This document shows positions 23,480 to 33,899 of a stretch of DNA of 64,000 nt, piece by piece. The stretch is from assembly GCA_004335835.1 (NCBI GenBank), contig RWJK01001577.1, forward strand, positions 111,555 through 175,554. The letters are read 5' to 3'. Origin of the DNA: Scenedesmus sp. ARA3 (taxonomy: Eukaryota > Chlorophyta > Chlorophyceae > Sphaeropleales > Scenedesmaceae). The stretch's first letter is position 1. Each line of letters opens with the position of its first letter. Made by a program: the position numbers and the translations under genes. The notes beneath the pieces are model-generated. The model was not told where the DNA came from. It saw only the letters and a program-made list of their open reading frames with translations, and did not search any database.

Positions 23480-25290
23480 GGCAGGCTAGCAGCAGGCACT
23501 TAGGCAATGGTGCATCTGCATGGGATGCTGCTGCCACCAGCACACACCAAGTTGTCTTGTGACATACAGCAACAGGTTGAGCTGCTGCAACAGTCGCTAG
23601 GCCTGCCAGGTTGGCTGTGGCTGGCCTGCTGGGCTGGCTGCAGCAATTGCCAAGCCTGTGGTCGGCTGTAGCAGTTGAAACGCTTGCGGGGTTGGCTGTA
23701 GCAGTTGCCAGGGCTGCCAGAATCGTCGCCGGCCAGCCAGCCAACCAGCCAGCCAGCTTGTGGAGTTTTGCTCAAACCTGCATATGCATGTTGCGTATTA
23801 ATCACAATGCTGCATAGCCGCTGCCCTACTGGGCCTGGCACAGGGCTGCCTGGTGCTTGCCAGCTGACAGCTGTTTGGTTGCGGTTGTGTTGGGCAGTGC
23901 CTCCACGCGTACACTTCAGGCATGGCGTGATTAGCGGCGTGCCCTTGGCGTCCACTGCATATGAGGCAGGCGTGTTAACGGCATGCACACGTCGCTGCTG
24001 GGGCTCTTTTGACGTTGCGTTAACAGTTAAGGGGGAAGGATGGTATCAGAGTTCCTGAGCCATTAGAAGCCTGCTGGCTGTATAGTTTGTTACCACATGT
24101 TATACTATATGGATACAACCCTATCAATGCTGAGCCATAATTTGAAGGTGGGACTCGTACCGTGGACTCACTGGAGTCAGTGCCTTGCAGCTGTTGCCAG
24201 CAGTACCACTGTCAAACGTCGACAGCTGCTGTAGTAGTCTGAGACGCCTTGGGGCTTCAGCCAACAGTCGCAACATCCATAAAAGCATAATATATAACTG
24301 ATAAAGGCTTTCGAGCGTTCCATGTGCTGCCTGTGATGCTCACCGAGAGGCGTTCCGTCATCACAGGCCTCCTGTCGCGCCAAAAATTACCGAATCGCAC
24401 GCCAGCCGACAAACAGGTCATTTAGCATTGAAGGATTACTGTGCTGAAGTGCTGCTCGATCCTATTTGGCCAGAGTTCCAGGCCGTGTTTCATGCACTGG
24501 GATCGGATAGAGCAAGTCTGGCCGAATAGGATGGCCTCAGCGTCTCAGAAAAACTTAGTACACCCCCAATGCTTACTACTCTGCGATTGCAGGCCGAACG
24601 GTAATTTTTTGACGCCGCTGCCCATGTCTACTGTCATGCATGTAGCAGGTTTCAGCCAGCCTGACCAGTGCCTAGACCCCGGTCCCATTGACCTTTGGCG
24701 CCGAATAGGCATCAATACATATGTTATCTTTGATTATATATGTGCAGTTGCCGCGCTTGTGCCAGGGATTGTGTTTCCCAGCACCCCAGTTAATACCATC
24801 TTTCCCCATCTTGGCAGGCTGCACTGGGTGACTCCTCAACTGCAGTGTGCGCCACACAGCGGCTGCCTTACAAACGGTAACCATGTGGAGCCATGTCGTG
24901 TTACATGTGATGAGGTTGAATCTTTCAGACCACCGCCACTCAGCAGCTGGCTGTCACAAACACCCAATGCAAGCATGCATACATAGGCAGATTCTTTTGT
25001 AAGGGCACCCGTGGGACAGGCTGTGGCAAGCACAGATTTGGCAGTCTGCTGTACGTCACGTACGGCGTATAGACCAGCTGTAATACAAGTACAGCTATGT
25101 GAAAAGGCAGTTTTAGGCATGGTAAATGCACAACTGCGCGCGTTCAAGCAATGCTGGACCAGCAGCTCCCTGCCCAAAGGCTCCTGGCGCTCCAAATGGG
25201 CTGTGTGTTCCTGGAGCCGTACAAATTCGTCCCTTTACATCACCAACACTACGATCACGCTTGCTTGAATCCTTGGCCAGCAATCTGCGC
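23480..25290. other. intergenic stretch with a hairpin and an LTR-type primer-site motif
   Basis: No gene found. A TGGTATCAGAG motif lies at 24041-24051 and a 16-bp inverted repeat at 24459-24532. Minus-strand TGTAA signals at 24868-24872 and 24901-24905 could end the aquaporin transcript. GGCTGGCTGG-type simple sequence occurs near 23620-23760. Confidence 0.5.
24459..24532. repeat. 16-bp inverted repeat (hairpin)
   Basis: Left arm 24459-24474 (ATCCTATTTGGCCAGA) and right arm 24517-24532 pair with one mismatch around a 42-base loop. Not inside any gene model. Confidence 0.75.
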
Positions 25291-25324
25291 CCAGCACCTG
25301 CTCAGCCCCTCTACTGCTGCTGCT

Positions 25325-25720
25325 GCTGCCGCTGCCTCATTCCTCTTTGGCGCCCGCTGCTGCCGATTCCAGTCCTGGCGGCAGCCGCTGAGCGGGCTTG
25401 ACTGCTGCTGCCCTTTGGTGGAAACTGCTGCCTTGCTTGACCTGCTAGAAAACAACAGCTGCTGCTGAGCCAGCACAGCCACCTTCGCTGCTGCGTCACT
25501 CCTCCTTTGCGCCCGCTGCTGCTGCTTTGAGCCCTGGCGGCAGCCGCCGTACCGGCTTCGCTGCTGCTGCCTCTGCCGGCTTGAGCAGCAGCCTGTACAG
25601 CAGGCCCCCAAGCATCGCCCCAACAAAGGGTGCCAGCCAGTAGCTGCCAGCTGTGGCCCTTGATTAAAATTGCTGCCTTGCTTCCAAACTTCCAAACTAA
25701 GGTACAACAGCTGCTGTTAG
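25325..25720 (-). pseudogene. two decayed copies of the aquaporin terminal exon
   Basis: Downstream of the aquaporin stop (25753). Copy one, with stop at 25496-25498, keeps the frames for LGGLLYRLLLKPAEAA-like and RLPPGLKAAAAG text; copy two, stop at 25337-25339, keeps only PAQRLPPGLESAAAGAKEE-like text. Offsets from the real stop are about 257 and 159 bp. They mirror the terminal-exon copies behind the FAD gene. Confidence 0.8.
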
Positions 25721-25752
25721 CCGGCCCAGCGGCCTCTGCTGCCGCTGCTGCA

Positions 25753-28700
25753 TCACTCCTCCTTGGTGCCGACTGCTGCTGCTTTGAGCCCTGGCGGCAG
25801 CCGCCGCACCGGCTTCGCTGCTGCTGCCTCTGCCGGTTTGAGCAGCAGCCTGTACAGCAGCCCTCCAAGCATCGCCCCAGCAAAGGGTGCCAGCCAGTAC
25901 ACTGCAATCTGCTCCAACCAGCTGTGGCCCTGGTAGTGGTGGTACCAGCTGAAAGCCTGCGGCAGCAGCAGCAGCAGCATCAGCAGCAGCAGAGGGGCAG
26001 CATGACGTGTGCAGCATCGCAAGCTTGATGGTGCTTTGACGTCACCGCAAGTTGGGTTGCTGACGGCATCCAGATGTTGGGCACGGCTGCACAGGCAACT
26101 GACAACACAGCGCGATGCACGCAAGGCAACAAGCGATGGGATGAACGACACACGCATGCTCATTGCATGCAAGCTGGGATGGGAGGCATGCATCCATGAG
26201 GGTCGTATGACTCACCACTGCGGGGTTCATGCTGGGACCTGTGAAGTAGGATCCAGTTACGATCTGCACAGCACAGCAGTGAACAGCACACACAAACTAG
26301 GCCAGTGACGCTACAGTATCGCAGCCGGCAAAAGACATGGTTGTGCATTCACCATGCCTAAAGACTGTCATTTTACATGGCATGCGAGGGGCTACACAAG
26401 CAGGTGGCGTACTGGAATCAGAATGCTTCAAAGCAGACACTGGCACCTGCAGCTTGGTGCACGCTAGTAGCATGGAGAACAGCCAGCCTCCTTACAGCTA
26501 AAAGGAACGTGCTGACCGCTGACACAACATGTGCTTCCATTGCTGCTTGACGGTTGCTGCTGGTTGCTCTGATACTGGCACAGTGCTTGGAGTTGACAAG
26601 CACACATGCTCAGGGCTATCACAAATCAATTGCCTGCTGCATCACCCACCAGCAGCACTGTTGCAAACACCGGCGACCAGTACGCCACAAACTTGCTGCG
26701 CTGCGCATCTGCGGCACAAACCACAGCAGCAGACCAAATGTCAGAATGCGGTCGGTGTATCGACACAAAACAGATAGTGACGCGTGACAGAACATGTGTG
26801 GAATGAGCTCCAAGCGCATGAGTCATGCGTGCATGAACCCTGAGCTAGCAGCTGCCAAAATCTTTGAGGTTTGGTGGACAACTGTGGCGCGGGTGCCACA
26901 TCTCCATCGTTGCATCAAGTGCAATCTGGGAGCGCTTCCAAACAGCGCTTGCCTACAATGTACAGCCTGGTGCTGATTGACGCACACCCCACCACAACTG
27001 TCGGTGTCTAGCGTGCGCCAACACATGAGCTCTACTCGCCCTGTTCATGCTGACAGCGACCCCAGCAATGCGCAGTGGCTTACCAGACGCGTACAGCATC
27101 ACCCGGATGAGCACAACCGAGTACATATCCAGCGCATGGAACCGCGCACGTCAGCTGCAGCTGGTTATGTCCCCTCTCGCCCTCACCTGACGCGTACAGC
27201 ACCACCATGTTGATCAGCAAAGGTCACTGTGTGAGCAGTTGCTGTGTGAGAAGTAGGAATTTTAAACCTGGCCCTCACCTGATGCGTACAGCACCACCAT
27301 GTTGAGCACCATCCCCAGCAGCATCTCCACGCCCACGCCCACACCCAGCTGCACACCAGGCTTCAGCCCGCCAGGCAGCGTGTGGAAGCGACTGGCAGCA
27401 GCAGCAGCAGGACAGGCAAGAGGTCAGCGCAAGCAGAGAAGCTTGTCAGTGCTGGGGTAGAGGCGCCCGAGCCTGCCAGGCAGTGTAGGGAGGCGGCTAG
27501 CGGCGGTAGCAGCAGCAGCAGGCAAGCCAAAGGCAGCAGGTCAGCGCAAGCAGAACTCAGCATAAGTGCTGGCGTCATGCAATGGTAGAGGTGCAAGGGC
27601 TGCATGCGGGCCGGTGGTGAGGTTAGCGAATGACGCATGTTGTCTGATGACAAAGATGCAAGGCTGCGGTTGTTGTCAGCTTATCATTGAAGCGCATGGT
27701 TGTTGGGGCCAGCGGTGCAGGACAGCCAGCTGCTGCAGCATACGCAAGTGCGATGTGTTTCAGCCGCTGCTGGGGCTGCAGCTGCTGCTGGCGTAGGCTG
27801 CATGCTGCTGCTGCACCTGCCACTCACTCTTTGAGCCAATCTGGGGTGATGGTGACTGCCAGGTAGCTGCCTCCCAGGGCGCCTCCAATTTGTGCCACCT
27901 GTTGGTTGTGGTTGTTAATGACAGATGAAACGCATGGGCAGGCGGTGCCGGTGTTGCACACAGCATACAGCAACACATCACACGCATGACTGTGAGCATG
28001 AGGCAGCAGGTGGTGAGACAAGAAATTTGTCCGATACAGAGATTAGCTATTTATGGGACCAGCGCAAACATGGTGGCCCCTGGTGGCCCTCTGGACTGCC
28101 AGATGCAAACCCTAGTCTGGCTTTGAGTGCAGGTGTTGCTGACCACTCTTGGCTGCACCTGCTGCTTCCCCCAAAGACCACACCACAAGCAGCCACTATC
28201 CAACATCGACATCTCAGGTAAGCCAGTACTGCAGCACCCCAGCAACAGCCCTGGCTGTTTTGCTTTCTCATCTGTTGCTGGTGCTGCTCACCATGCGAAC
28301 CAGGTTGAGCGTCAGCGTGCCCCTGCCGGCGCACACGAATGCTGCATTGTGGATGGGGTTGAACATGGCGCCGCCAAACATGTCACACATGGGCCCCATC
28401 ATCATGATAGCTGACACGATGACTGTCACAGTCAGCGCAAACTCCCCAAGGCCGCTGATGGATGCTAGGGCTTCAGCTGCCTGCAGCAGCAGCAGTAGCA
28501 GCAGCCAGGTTTGCAGGATGCACCACAGACGTATGCATACTGACAAGCTTGATATGGCATAAGCGTGCGCTGTGCTGCAGCTTCAGATGGAGCCAGGCAG
28601 GCGTGCTGATCTGGCCATTAACGGGCTGTCCTGCTGTTGTTACTGCAGCGCGTGGTGTCTGGCAATGAACTTTATTGATGGTGGAATAGCAGCTGTAAGC

Positions 28701-28998
28701 ATGGTTATATGTATTAATGAGCTGCTGTGAATGTTGTCTGTGGCTGAATAACACGCTTGTGTGTTGTGGGGATGAGGCAGTAGTGCTTGTGCAGCAGATC
28801 ACCCAGAAGCCGTTGTCAGTTGCAGGTGGTCAATGTGCCATGCTGCTGCAGGCTCACCTCTCCGAAAGTAGACGACAGACACACCCAAATACCCGTCACC
28901 AGAAAGTCTCCAAACACCAGCAACAGCTTCGCATTCTCCTCCTTCTCCTTCAGCTGCTTTCGACGTTCCCCAGCTGTTCGCTTCTTTTTTGCATCCAT
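25753..28998 (-). CDS. SIP-type aquaporin (major intrinsic protein)
   Basis: Exons: 28998-28858, 28480-28292, 27898-27828, 27391-27279, 26708-26650, 26263-26216, 25956-25753; phases 0,0,2,1,0,0 close to about 274 aa. The short basic N-terminus is followed by six hydrophobic segments. The first half-helix reads FGGAMFNPIHNAAF, an NPI in place of the usual NPA, and the second reads FTGPSMNPAV. AQIGGALGG and the C-terminal SWLEQIAVYWLAPFAGAMLGG match plant small basic intrinsic proteins (SIP1 group), which have a variant first NPA box and sit in the ER in Arabidopsis. The tail is Lys/Ala-rich. Truncated donor copies lie after exon 4 and terminal-exon copies after the stop. Divergent from the HAD gene with 298 bp between start codons. 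Confidence 0.88.
27080..27215 (-). repeat. two extra copies of the aquaporin exon-4 donor end
   Basis: The real exon ends at 27279 with NMVVLYAS(G) and GTGAGGGC. Copies ending about 27188 (NMVVLYAS, GTGAGGGC) and about 27086 (VMLYAS, GTAAGC) follow in the intron, each with a donor-like GT. Confidence 0.85.
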
Positions 28999-29295
28999 CT
29001 TTGTTCAGCTACGGTCAAAACCAAATGAAATCTTGTTGTGATTCAGCTCACGCGTGAACTTCAAGTGGGGCAACACGGTCCCTTCCCCGGGAGTGCAGTG
29101 ACTAGGTGGGAGTTGAACAGACAGCATCAGGTACAAGTGCGACAGAGCTAACTCCCGTATCAGCTCTGCTTTTGACTCACAATCTTCCATCGTAAGACTC
29201 CATGCTGCTTTTGTATTAGTTGCGCGCCCTCTAGCAACACCTCCATTTGGCGCTGCCTAACACTGCTGTTGCGAATTGCAGCCGTACTCGCCAGT

Positions 29296-31135
29296 ATGCA
29301 GGCATTAAGACATCAGCAGCTACGAAGTCGCTGCCAGCATGCAGTGCACAGCCGCAGGCGCATGCAGCTGGCTAGGGTACCAGCAGCAGCACCAGGCAGC
29401 ACCAGCGCACTCACAGCAGAGCAAGCCACTGGACTGCCAAAGCAGCGGCTGCTGTATGATGGGGTGAGAAGCATAACCATCTTCCTTGCAGCTGCAGCCA
29501 ATGTGCCTGCTGTGCTTGCTGCTCTCTGCGGCCATCACTCTAGCCAGCATCTGCAGGCCAGCCTGGCAAGTGTTAGACAGCTATGCCCAAGTGTGCATCA
29601 TACCTGCAAGCATGAGACTGTTTCGCTGATGTAGGCGTCTTTCCTGCAAGTTCAAGACTGGTATCTTGAAATATACATCTCACCTGCAGCTGCACCGCAG
29701 CCCCTGAGCTCAGTACTTGCATGCGTCACTTGGCTGTCCACAGGTGGTGTTTGACATGGATGGGACCCTCACGCAAGCACACATCGACTTCGCCGACATG
29801 CGCGCAAGAACAGGTGCGTCACAGCCGCAACACTTGCTGCCTCAAATGCAGCGCAGCACTTGCCAAGTAACGAGCACTGCTGGTAGCACTGCTGGTGATG
29901 GTGCAGCACTGCTGAAGGCACCAGCTCAAGCTAGCACTAGCACACATGCCGCAGCAGCCGAACACCAGCAGCTGCTTCTGTGCAACACAGATGGACTGGA
30001 AGCCCACCAGGCGCTGGCTGCTTGATGACTCCTGCATTCCGTCCAAAAATTACATGTCTCTGCCTATTGAACCTGGCATGGGGAACTCAAGTGCTTCATG
30101 CTGCAACAGCACAGCACTGCTAGCACATCAACTGACCTCGCCAGCAGTGCGCATGTGACAGCTGATCACGGCCTTCTTCCTATTGCCCCTGCTGCATCCA
30201 ATATATGCAGGCATTCCTGTTGGTGACCTGTTTGTGGCTATGGAGTCCTGGGAGGAGCCGCATCACGTCAACTGACCGCAACTGCACTGCTGTTCTTGCA
30301 ACTTTCCTGTGTCTGCAGGCATCCCAGTTGGTGACCTGTTTGTGGCCATGGAGTCATGGGAGGAGCCGGAGCGCATCAAGCAGTCCATGGATGTGATCCT
30401 GGAGATAGAGGCAGAGGCAGCCAAGAGCGTGCAGGTGCGCGATGACAGCAGCAGCGGCGGCGGCAGCAGCAGCAGGAGCAGCAGCAGCGTCGATGGCGGG
30501 CTGGAGTGGCAGGAGGGCGTGCAGGCTGTAGTAGACAACAGCAGCGGTAGCAGCAGCTGCAGCCAGCTGTGGCAGCAGCAAGTGTTCTATGTATGGGGTA
30601 CCAGCTCTGCGTGCCTGCAAGCAGTGAATGCGGCTGCAGCAGGGTTGCCATACTGCAGCGAGGCTGCCAGCAACGCTGTTGGCTGCCACAGCTGTGCTAT
30701 GGTGAAACCTGACAGCAAGCAGCAGCACTGACAGCAGCAGCGGATGCTAATGTCGCAAATGTTATTGCTGTTATTTGTGCAGGGCAAGGAGGGCTTGATG
30801 GAGCTTCTGCAGATGCTGAAGCAAAGTGATGTCAAAGTGGCACTTGTCACGCGCAACACTACCAGCAGGTGTGCTGCTTGGCGGGCAGCAGTGCCAGCTG
30901 ACAGTAGCAGCCTTACAGCATGCGCATGGCACGCCACCACAGAGTCAGCTGCAGCAGCAGATCGTGGACACAGATACAGCAGGATGCTGTCAGTACGCTT
31001 GCCACCATATGCATGCCACACACAACTGGGCCCGGTGCCACTGTCGTAGTTGACGCGTAGCAGCGCTCTTGCATATCACAGCAGCGTGCAGCCCTGGCAG
31101 CATGACAGCCTACCGGCCTGCTGTACTGGCTGAAT

Positions 31136-31168
<33 letters not shown>

Positions 31169-31617
31169 TGCTGCTGTGTTGGACACGTGCTGCAGCGTTG
31201 CGGCCTTCTTCCAGCTGATTGGCGAGGAGTGGCGGGGCCTGTTCAGCGAGATCCGCACGCGCAAGTTCAAATATGTGAAGCCAGACAAGCGGCTGCTGCT
31301 GGATGTGGCAGAGGTAGGTGGCCAGCTTGTGGGGACGCTCTTCTACTGTAGCAGGAGCGTGACGATGTAATTGTTGATAAGCCACATGCCTATGGCATGC
31401 TGATGTGTGTACGCAGGCAGGTGCTGTGTTGTTTAGCTTTGGATGAGTGTGGTGTGGCCGCTCATGCTTGCTTGTTCACGTGGTTCATACCACAGCGCTG
31501 CACAAGAACCCAACCCGCTGCTACTGCTGCTGCTGCTGTGCAGGCGTGGCAGCTGCACCCTGGCCGCCTGCTGATGGTGGGCGACTCCTTTGAGGACCAA
31601 CTGTGGCCGCAACTCAC

Positions 31618-31659
<42 letters not shown>

Positions 31660-33563
31660 GGTTGCAGGCGTGGCAGCTGCACCCTGGCCGCCTGCTGATG
31701 GTGGCTGACTCCTTTGAGGACCAACTGTGGCCCCAACTCACTGCTGCTGCTGCTGCTGCTGCTGCTGTGCAGGCGTGGCAGCTGCACCCTGGCCGCCTGC
31801 TGATGGTTGGTGACTCCTTTGAGGATGTGGAGGTGGGCAATGCAGCAGGCACTGCCACCTGCCTCGTCGCAGGAGGAGGCAACGAGGCCCCAGGCTCCAA
31901 CATCGGCCCACCTGCAGGTGAGGGGTCAGGGTTTTGGTTTAGGGTTTGCTTGTGAACCTAAAGTCTCTACCGCAGCAGGCACCGCCACCTGCCTCATCGC
32001 AGGAGGAGGCAACGAGGCCCCTGGCTCCAACATAGGCCCGCCTGCAGGTGAGGGGTCAGGGTCTTGGTTTAGGGTTGCAGCAGCAGCAGCAGCGGTCACG
32101 GAGCTTGGAGAGAGGACTTGCAAACCGAGAGCTCAACTTGCAGCAGGCACTGCCACCTGCCTCATTGCCGGAGGAGGCAACGAGGCCCCGGGCTCAAACA
32201 TAGGCCCGCCTGCAGGTGAGGCGCAAGGAAAGCAGCGGTGTGTGTAGTGCAACGCTGAGTGGCACCACCAGCAAAAGAGCACGTGTGCAGGCACACATCT
32301 ACCTGCCTGTCTTGATCCAAATGGCTGCAGGCTCCCTGACCGGAGTGCAGCAACTAATACCTTGGGAGTCTGTGCTTACACGGCAACCTGTGGTGCTCAT
32401 TCGCTCTCGCTGCTGGTGCTGCAGGTGCCATCCCCACATTCTCTGTGAGCAGCCTGGTAGAGTTGCGGCAGTTCCTGCAAGACACAGCGCCCAGCAGCAG
32501 CGGCGTGCAGGGCCTGGACCTCAGCAGCAGCAGCAGCAGTATTGACAGCAGCAGCCTAGGGCTGCTAGGCTGGTCGCTGCGCTCGTCCAGTGAGAGTGAG
32601 AGTGACGATGATGAGTCAGCAGCAGCAGCGGCAATGAGCTGGCTGGACCCAACAGCCCCTGGCAATCCAGCAGCCGGACTTGATTTTGTGGATTATCTGG
32701 TAGAGGCTGGTGCGCTGTGCACAGCCAGTACCAGCTTCCCACGGATGGGAGCGGCGGCTGGAGGCTTGCAGGCGTGTGCGTTGGGCGGCGGGCACCGCGT
32801 GCTGCATGTGGGCTGCGGGGATGGGGCGCTGACAAAGATGCTGGCCAGCAAGGGGCTGCAGGTGCGTGGTGTGGCGAGAATTGTTCTGCTCTGCTGCACT
32901 TGCACTTCGCTGTGCTGGGTGGTGCTGCTTGGAGAGGTTGTCTGCTGCAAACATGTTTGAACGCAGGTGCAATGGTCGGACAACAGCTGCAGTGCATGCT
33001 TGCCTGTGTGACAGCAATGCCTAGCCTACCGCACATATGATATTATTCCTAAGCGTTTGGGGCAGGTGTGAAGCTGGTGGCATCTTGCTGGTGCAATGCA
33101 TGCTGCTAGGAATCTTAGCAGCAGCTGAAGCATGATGACTGCCTGATGCTGGTTGCAGGTGATAGGCGTGGACGCAGATGTATCAGCTGGCATCAAACGT
33201 GGCCTCAAATGCGTCGCATTTGATGGTGCACCACTGGCTGCTGGATCGCTGGCTACAGTAGCTGCATCACTGAAGGAGCCTGCAGATGCTGTGCTGATCT
33301 ACACGGCTGCAGCTGCAGCCGCAGCAGCAGGTCAAGGCTACAGCAGCGCTGAGTGCCTGTCAGCGGCAGCTCTGCAGGAGTACAGGGGTGTTGTGAAGCC
33401 GGGCAGTGGCTGTGTATGTGCGGAAGTGCCACTCAGCAGCGGCAGCAGTGCAGAAGAGGTGCAGGCGCAGCTGCAGGTAGCTGGATATGCAGTAGATCGC
33501 TTTGAGGTGCTGCCTGCTGCTGGCGGACATCAGCGCCTCAGAGTGGTGGGGCGGCCACAGTAG
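29296..33563 (+). CDS. HAD-superfamily phosphatase fused to a SAM-methyltransferase-like domain
   Basis: Exons: 29296-29463, 29744-29813, 30319-30434, 30783-30868, 31196-31313, 31773-31917, 32425-32861, 33159-33563; phases 0,1,0,2,0,1,0 close to about 514 aa. A Ser/Arg-rich N-terminus suggests organelle import. HAD motifs are all present: VVFDMDGTLT (motif I, nucleophile Asp), VALVTRNT (motif II), KPDKRLLL (motif III Lys) and GDSFEDVEVGNAAG (motif IV). This part resembles plant HAD phosphatases of the phosphoglycolate-phosphatase type. After an Asp/Ser-rich linker comes a Rossmann methyltransferase-like region: VLHVGCGDGALT (motif I) and VIGVDAD (post-I acidic residue). The second catalytic activity is inferred only. 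Exon 3 and exon 6 have truncated upstream copies and the exon-6 end has two full 72-nt cassette copies. Confidence 0.88.
30203..30275 (+). repeat. truncated upstream copy of HAD-gene exon 3
   Basis: TATGCAG then a copy from 30211 encoding GIPVGDLFVAMESWEEP, followed by divergent text and a stop. It precedes the true exon start (30319) by 108 bp and keeps an AG acceptor. Confidence 0.88.
31520..31772 (+). repeat. two truncated upstream copies of HAD-gene exon 6 with CTG tracts
   Basis: Copies start at 31544 and 31668; the true exon starts at 31773 (offsets 124 and 105). Each unit is a CTG-repeat pyrimidine tract, a CAG acceptor and the codons for AWQLHPGRLLMV-DSFED, then 20 odd bases of new sequence before the next CTG tract. 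Confidence 0.9.
31976..32215 (+). repeat. two complete 72-nt cassette copies of the HAD exon-6 end
   Basis: 31976-32047 and 32144-32215 repeat the last 72 bases of exon 6 (AGTATCL-AGGGNEAPGSN-GPPA). Each has its own upstream CAG acceptor and downstream GTGAGG donor, is phase 1 at both ends and lacks stops, so either could be included in-frame as an extra 24-residue block. Confidence 0.85.
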
Positions 33564-33693
33564 CTCCAGCGTGCACAGAGATTTTGATTTGTGCTGTTTC
33601 CTGATAAAGGCACCCGTTACTGGTCAGAACAGCAGTTCAGCACTTTCAGAGACTTGTGCAGCATGTCTGCAAACCCTGGTTGATGCCCAGTAC

Positions 33694-33709
33694 TGTAACA
33701 TGCCTGTAA
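33694..33709 (+). terminator. candidate polyadenylation signals TGTAA
   Basis: Two TGTAAC motifs (33694 and 33705) about 130-145 bases after the HAD-gene stop and before the next start at 33900. TGTAA is the usual green-algal polyadenylation signal. Confidence 0.55.
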
Positions 33710-33899
33710 CACTGGCGTCCTCATCTGCAATTGCGTAGGATGTTCATTACGTGCTTTCCAATTGGTTTTTTGAGCTGACCGCGGTTTGAAAGCCAACTCG
33801 CAACCACCTCTCCAACGGAAACAGCAAAGAAACATCACATTCATCTGTGATCCTCGCTGCATTGGTCAAAGTCTTTTCTTATCTCACAGCTGATACGAA

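Noticed and set aside
23066..23744. Long minus-strand frames opposite the Lys-rich gene
   Set aside because: Leu/Cys/Ala-rich antisense of poly-Ala/Lys codons; no start context or motifs.
24120..24180. Possible tRNA-like segment
   Set aside because: No paired acceptor stem or T-loop GGTTC-A-T-C could be found; not a tRNA.
30434..30731. Read-through of HAD exon 3 into a Ser/Gly-rich extension
   Set aside because: A donor at 30434 joins in phase to the conserved KEGLMELL exon at 30783; the extension ends in a stop and would break the HAD fold.
31925..32075. Telomere-like TTTAGGG text (GGTTTAGGG) in the HAD intron
   Set aside because: Only single heptamers within the duplicated intron segment; no array, so not an interstitial telomere.
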